A program made the translations under genes and the position numbers. A stretch of DNA of 64,000 nucleotides, taken from Nymphaea colorata. Taxonomy: Eukaryota > Streptophyta > Magnoliopsida > Nymphaeales > Nymphaeaceae. The notes below the pieces were generated by a model. That model did not search any database. It saw only the letters and a list, made by a program, of their open reading frames with translations, and was not told where the DNA came from. The stretch covers positions 18,164,370 through 18,228,369 of the forward strand of contig NC_045140.1 in NCBI RefSeq assembly GCF_008831285.2. Reading direction: 5' to 3'. This document shows positions 57,358-64,000 of this stretch, piece after piece (position 1 is the first letter of the stretch; each line of letters begins with the position of its first letter).

Positions 57358-59399
57358 AGTGCTAAGCCAGGCTTCAGTACAAGTTAACCAGCTCCTCCAG
57401 ACCTGAAGCCAGTGGGTCCAACGGTCTCCTCTAGCACGCAATTCTTTGTTAATTTAAAGGAAAGGTTCCCCTTTCTTCTTCCCTGAAAGTCAAGGTCGGC
57501 CTCTGCATTTTTCACTTAATTTGCTTATACTATTGTTGCGAACCAAATCTATTATCCGCTTAACTCATGTGATTAGCAGTTAGCTACAATTTGGGCAGTG
57601 TTCTAAATTGTGTTAAACCGCTGATTTTGACTTGGTTGGTTGGTGTAGGTAGACTTATCTGGACTTATAAGCTCATCCCTCTTGTGGCTTCAGGCTTGTT
57701 GGTTGGTTGGTTAGTCCATTGATCTTTGACATATATGCCGGCATTTTCATGGCTGGTGCATGTTGCCCATGTGGAATCAGAAGTGAACTCGTGTAGAAGA
57801 TACCACAGGAATTGGAGCTTATCTAAGGTAGCAAGTGAATCTTATCTGTTTGTGGTTTCAGCGGTTTTACTTGATTCAATTCGTGCTGATGTTCTTATTT
57901 TTAATCCACACTTTTTGACGGATATCTTTTCATAGGTTTTGAATATTAGGCCATAAATGACCAATTTTTATTAGTTTTCTCACTGCCCGGATCCGGGAAA
58001 AAAAAGTGAACCTAAATTGTCCGCCAAATTAAAGTTAAAATGAATATTGCATTTTATCTTTTTGTTGTGACCTGGTCCTTTCTACAATTAATGTACACCA
58101 CCTTCAGTGATGTAAGTACTCGACTTAGATTCCTTTAATGATCCTTAATAAACTCCTCATTTGAATTTATGATCTGCCATTTTAAACTTCACTCAAGTTA
58201 ACTTGGTCTAAGCCTAGTCGGGAGCGTCAAGCTAACTTACTCGTCGACAGTTGGTATGGTTTATACTTTATATCAAGCAGCTTTCTGCATGATTTACCCA
58301 CCATTGACTGAAAAAGATCAAGGCATCAAAAACCAATATTGAATGTAAACTTTTTGGAGGATGAACTGAACATCACTGACTCCCAAACTTCTGTTGGAAT
58401 AAATTAAGGAGTTAGAACGGCTTTACCTGACTTCCTGTGTTGATTGATTGACCGGAAACAACGCGACAGCAAGCAAAAATTTTCAAAGCTGACTAAGTTT
58501 TGCGTTAGGAGTGTTGGATAAGATAGATTGGGAACAGAAGTCAGCAGACAGCATCACCAACTCTATGTATTGCTCAACCTATGATCGATAATAGAATTAA
58601 AGGTTGCACCATTTACTTATTATTTTACTAATTTGTTGTTGCTTTTTTTAAAGCCTGTGGTGGGCAGACACAAGTCAAACAATAGTTACTGAAATATGAA
58701 TGGACACAAGAAAGGCAGCGAGTCAAGAAAGAAGCAGGAGAAAAAGTGTGAAACATAATGCATGTTTAATATACCTAACAAGTGAAAAAGTAAACGTGCC
58801 TGAATTGAGAGCGGAGAAGGTTAGGAAAAGGAGAAGACGTCGTGGTCCATGAACAGCGGAAATGTAAAACCAAGAAAATAAAAACGGAAATTGACCGCAA
58901 TGTTGAGTAATTTAAATGGATATGAAAGAGGACGAAAGAGCAAGCAGGTGGAAAACTAGAATGACTTGGAAGAACTGGACGCCCACCTTTCTTAATTTAG
59001 ATAGTTTCCGTGTAGCTAATTGACTGTTGCACTGGAAGTAGTTCAGTTGTTGGCTGACATTATATATATATCACGCACACGAAGAGAGAGAGAGAGAGAG
59101 AGAAACTGGCCTCCCACCAAGAAAGGCAAACCATCGAAGGATGGACAAAAGATAGACAGTAGAACTATTATAATTACTTAGTGTCTAATTGAAACCTTTA
59201 AACTAACAAAGTTACATCACAAATAATACTAGTGACAACGATATATTCTGAGCCTCTGACTTCAATGTTTCCTTCCTTATAGGTAGTTACAATCCTTATG
59301 GATGTCACATTCAGTAAATCCAATTGGATCGAATATACGACAGAATTGCTTTGAAAGTTGAGGTATGGAAAACAATTTAACATCTAATTGAAAAATAGA

Positions 59400-59740
59400 T
59401 GGGGTTCATATTTGAAAAGTGACATCCAGGTTGGGTTCATATTGGACTCAGATTCAAATAAGCATTTGATTTAGATTCATATTTGAATTTAAACAAGGAT
59501 CCTATATCCAATATCCACCTATCTTCAAAGTTAGTTCTTACCATATCATAATGAGGTTCGGATTTGGCTTAAAAGTCACATTCAATTTCTGTTTAAAAAA
59601 TCAGAATTGGGTTTGGTTGTGAGTTTAAAAATCGGTTTCACATAGGATTTGGATTCAGACATATTATAGAATTCACATATGCTAATATTTAATAAAGCAG
59701 ATATGGTAAAATACATCCGTTTTCCATCCAATCTATTAAA
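59400..59740. mobile_element. MITE-like element, 'GGATGTCAATGA' family, copy 4 (degraded)
   Basis: Contains gatcctatatccaatatcca and repeated 'gattcaaat/ggatttggat' words of the family, but neither terminal motif is clear. Confidence 0.4.
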
Positions 59741-60330
59741 CGCTATACTTGCCGTAACACACGGCCTCCTTTATTACGGCCTGCGTAAAGATGCCCCCAC
59801 CCCAACAAATCATTTTTCTAGCAAACACTTCGGATGAGTTTCAAAACTTGTGATACAAGTGCTGTTGTAGGAGTATGGAGCTTGATCGTCCCGTGATATG
59901 TTTCACACATCCAATTGAGCCAAGGATATTTCTAAATATTCTTGTTTGATATAGTTGAGGCCCAATGTCATTAAGAAGACCATGTTCGGTTTATAGGAGA
60001 GTATTTCATCATACAGCCTAACAAGAGGCCCTAAGCGTTCACCCTTCACATCCTTACTATGCTTCAACTACCTTTTCCGTGCCCCTAAAAAGACCTGCAT
60101 CAAGTGCTGTTTTTTAAATATTCTTTTTATCACCTTGATTGACTTGACTACTCGCGGGGAGTTAGGGCATCCCAAACCTTTATTCAAAAGGAATACTTTT
60201 ATGAGATTGATTTGTTTCTGTTATTTGTGAAGCCTGTGGTGGGCTGACTTTAGTCAACCTGTAGTTGCTGCAATATGAACGAATACAAGAACCAGATCCT
60301 TTTTTTTTTTTAAATGAGTGTAGAGCCTGA

Positions 60331-60370
60331 TCTCAACTTAATAGGCTTCCTCTCAACTTAATAGGCTTCC
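60331..60370. repeat. Exact 20-bp tandem duplication
   Basis: tctcaacttaataggcttcc occurs twice, head to tail, without a mismatch. Confidence 0.95.
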
Positions 60371-60704
60371 TTAATTATCGTACATCCAAAAATAAAATGT
60401 GCATAAGAAAAATCAAATTCATTAACTGAGGATTCTAAGAGCTTGATCCACATGACTAGATGAGCCAATAGAACTCTAGGTCCTTCCGAATGGAAAGGTC
60501 TCAAAAGGAGAAAAAAACAAGAGAAAAATGAAAGGGAATAACAACAGAAAGGTCTAAGTAGACAAAAGCGCACTCATACGGTGCTTGTATTGTTACAACC
60601 AAAAGCTAGCAATGAAAACGGCCGCTGCTAATTCGGAGCTTCTTTTCTGATGATCGACTCAAGAGCCATAATGATAATTAAATAAGCTGACTTTCTTCGA
60701 TACT

Positions 60705-62055
<1,351 letters not shown>

Positions 62056-62151
62056 TGGTATAGCGGCGATTGCGAATTAAGGTGAAGAAAGAGCAGCGCT
62101 GCTTTAGATCTTCTTGGGCAGAAGATATGTTGTGGAAATGATGGTTGTTTA

Positions 62152-62165
62152 GGCCCCTATTTATA
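62152..62165 (-). promoter_or_regulatory. TATA box of peroxidase 5
   Basis: TATAAATAGGGGCC in the sense strand, about 97 bases upstream of the ATG, identical in sequence and position to locus 4. Confidence 0.7.
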
Positions 62166-63805
62166 AGTGCTAGCGAGGCTTCAGACCAAGTTAACCAGCT
62201 GGTCTAAGCCTGATGCAAGTCGGTCCCACTGTCTTCTGCTGCAGTCAATCCTTTGTTAATTTAAGGGAAAGGTTCCCTTTTCTTCATCCCCAAAGGGTCA
62301 AGGACTCAAGATCGGCTTCTACTTGATGTAATTCTTGCGGATGTACTGATTTTGATTCCCCACTTTTTGAAGGATTTCTTTTCTTAGGTTTTGAATATTT
62401 GGCCTTAAAAGATCAATTTCTATTAGCTTTCTGCATGATTACCCACCATTGACTAAAAAGATAAAGGCATCACAAACCAATATTGAATGTAAACTTTTTG
62501 GAGGATGAACTGAACATCATTGTCTCCCAAACTTCTGTTGGAATAAATTATGGGGTGACAACAGCTTTACGTGGTTTCCTCTGTTGATTGATTGACTGGA
62601 AACACGGCTACAGCTAGCAGAAATTTTCAAAGCTGACTAAGTTTCGCGTTAGGAGTGTTCAACGAGATAGATTGGGAACAGAAGTCGGCAGACTCATTAC
62701 CAACTCTATAAAAAATAAGCTTACGGACTTAGAATGGTTGCGCAACTTATGCTCGATAACAAAATTAAACGTTGCACTATTTACTATTATACTAATTTGT
62801 TGTTGTTTTTTTAAAGCCTGTGGTGGGCAGTCTATAGTTACTGAAATATGAACGCACACAACAAGCACAGTAGTAAGTCAAGGAAAGTGTGAAATATAAT
62901 GCATGTATATATATAACTCAATAATATGTACCTAACAACTAGCAAGTAACAAATTAACAAGTAAACGCGTCGAATCGATTGCGGAAAAGGTTAGGCAAAG
63001 GAGAAGACGTCATGGTCCATGAACAGCGGAAATGAAATATTAAAACCAAGAAAATAAAAATGGAAATCGATCGCAATGTTGGGTACTAAAATGGATATGA
63101 AAGAGAGCGGAAGAGCAAGCAGGTGGCAAACTACAATGATTAGGAAGAACTGCGCGCCCACCCTTCTTTACATATTTTCCGTGTAACTAATTGACTGTTC
63201 CACTGTAAGTAGTTCAGTTGCTGGCTGGCATTATATATATATATCGAAGAGAAAGAAAGAGAGATTATTTGACCATCACCATGTTCGACAAAACCTATCG
63301 GCATTCATGATCATGATTGATTGTTTTCTTTATTTTCACTTTTTCCTTCAAGCAAACTTGACGCCTGACATGTGTGACTCGAGGAAATTGATCATTGAGA
63401 GAGAGAGAGAGAGAGCTGGCAAAATGGGAATTGAAGAACAAAATTTGTGACAAGAAGTCACAAGGAAACAACAAACATGTTGAGAAAGAGAGAGAGAGAA
63501 AAGAATTACTATAATTACTAGCAAAGTTACATCACCAAGAATTCTGGTGACAAGGATATATTCTGACATCGATATTTCCTTTCCTTGTAAGTAGTTATAG
63601 TTTCATTTCATATGGATGCCAATAAATCCAATAGGATAAAAAATACGACTGAATTGCTTTAAAAATTTCAGAAGCATCTTTACGTGGTGCCCGGTGTTGA
63701 TTGATTGGATACAAAGCCACAGAAATTTCAGAGTAGGGTAAGCCTTGTATTAGAAATGTTGGACAAGATAAATTGGAAACAAAAGTCAGCATGAACATCA
63801 CCAAC
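62166..63805. repeat. Duplicated 5' flank of peroxidase 5, ending in a rearranged second copy
   Basis: The order of flank words matches 58.3-59.3 kb. From about 63660 the 'gtgttgattgattgg ... ttggacaagataaattgg' block appears a second time (compare 58440-58560 and 62583-62700) and stops at caccaactcat, directly against the exon-3 fragment. No gene in this stretch. Confidence 0.65.
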
Positions 63806-63946
63806 TCATGGCCAGAAAGGCCCTGGACGGCGAAGCTGGAGAAGAGCTTAGAAAGTCTGCTAGTGAGAGCAGGGATGCTGGTGTTTGCTAGGGCCTGGCT
63901 CGCTGTTCTTGCGTCCCACCTTCACATCCCAGTTTGTTCCCCCCAA
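63806..63946 (-). pseudogene. Broken class III peroxidase exon 3 (locus 6 fragment)
   Basis: Similar to exon 3 of loci 4 and 5 (acceptor side at 63946, with the same 'ctgcaccaaaattcacat' intron sequence beyond). The donor end is missing: similarity starts abruptly near 63806, where an upstream-flank sequence is joined on. Compared with locus 5 it lacks 8 bases (ttcttccc) near 63917, which shifts the frame within the VGRRDART region. It cannot encode a working peroxidase as it stands. Whether exons 1 and 2 exist lies beyond the window edge. Confidence 0.85.
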
Positions 63947-64000
63947 CTGCACCAAAATTCACATAAAAATTTTCAAGTTGGAATGCACGTAAAAGCTAAG

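Larger units (their letters stand above)
57358..60704. other. Flank between peroxidases 4 and 5
   Basis: 5' flank of locus 4, then from about 59.4 kb an inserted repeat, then the 3' flank of locus 5. A partial extra copy of the 'aagcctgtggtgggc' flank word lies at 60231 in addition to those at 58653 and 62814. The segment 57540-58250 is absent from the corresponding place in front of locus 5. No gene seen. Confidence 0.55.

Overview
This window is nuclear DNA from a flowering plant. The evidence is split genes with GT-AG introns, a P-class pentatricopeptide repeat (PPR) gene, a plant-type atypical E2F (DEL) gene, a family of class III (secreted plant) peroxidases with the canonical four-exon structure, tRNA-derived SINE heads, MITEs, a Copia-type LTR and very many GA/CT and TA microsatellites. 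I cannot name the species. All recognised genes are on the minus strand.

Layout. 1-0.5 kb: the 3' end of a Copia-type retroelement (LTR only). 1.2-3.4 kb: intronless P-class PPR gene, probably mitochondrial. 6.6-12.9 kb: an 11-exon MYND zinc-finger / MSS51-C-terminal-domain gene. 14.8-18.4 kb: an 11-exon DEL-type atypical E2F repressor gene, including a terminal exon about 1 kb beyond the last large open frame. 18.4-24.6 kb: mostly repeats. 24.6-25.0 kb: single-exon gene for mitochondrial ribosomal protein mL54. 26.6 kb to the end: a head-to-tail array of class III peroxidase genes of the PRX4/PRX52-like type. It holds five four-exon loci (26.7-28.3, 35.5-37.0, 42.6-44.8, 55.9-57.2, 60.7-62.1 kb) and a sixth, rearranged exon-3 fragment at 63.8 kb.

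The peroxidases share exact exon sizes: exon 2 is 192 bp, exon 3 is 166 bp and exon 4 is 392 bp in all intact copies. They keep the distal Arg/His, the proximal His, the calcium ligands and the eight cysteines, and they have secretion signals and TATA boxes. They should act in the cell wall on phenolics, lignin precursors and H2O2. Loci 1-3 are older and separated by 5-12 kb of repeat-rich spacer. Loci 4 and 5 are recent duplicates whose flanks are also duplicated. A further copy of the upstream flank at 53.7-55 kb has no gene attached, and the 63.8 kb fragment joins an upstream flank directly to a broken exon 3, so the array is still rearranging. Locus 3 carries a one-base deletion that removes the C-terminal cysteine.

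I found no convincing evidence of a wholly new biological system. The most rewarding items are the birth-and-death dynamics of the peroxidase array, the hidden terminal exon and possible intron-retention isoform of DEL, the deduced 11-exon MYND/MSS51 gene, the readable PPR code, and several short MITE families with copies in more than one spacer. Splice sites were placed by eye from GT-AG rules, reading phase and family conservation; no alignment or transcript data were available.
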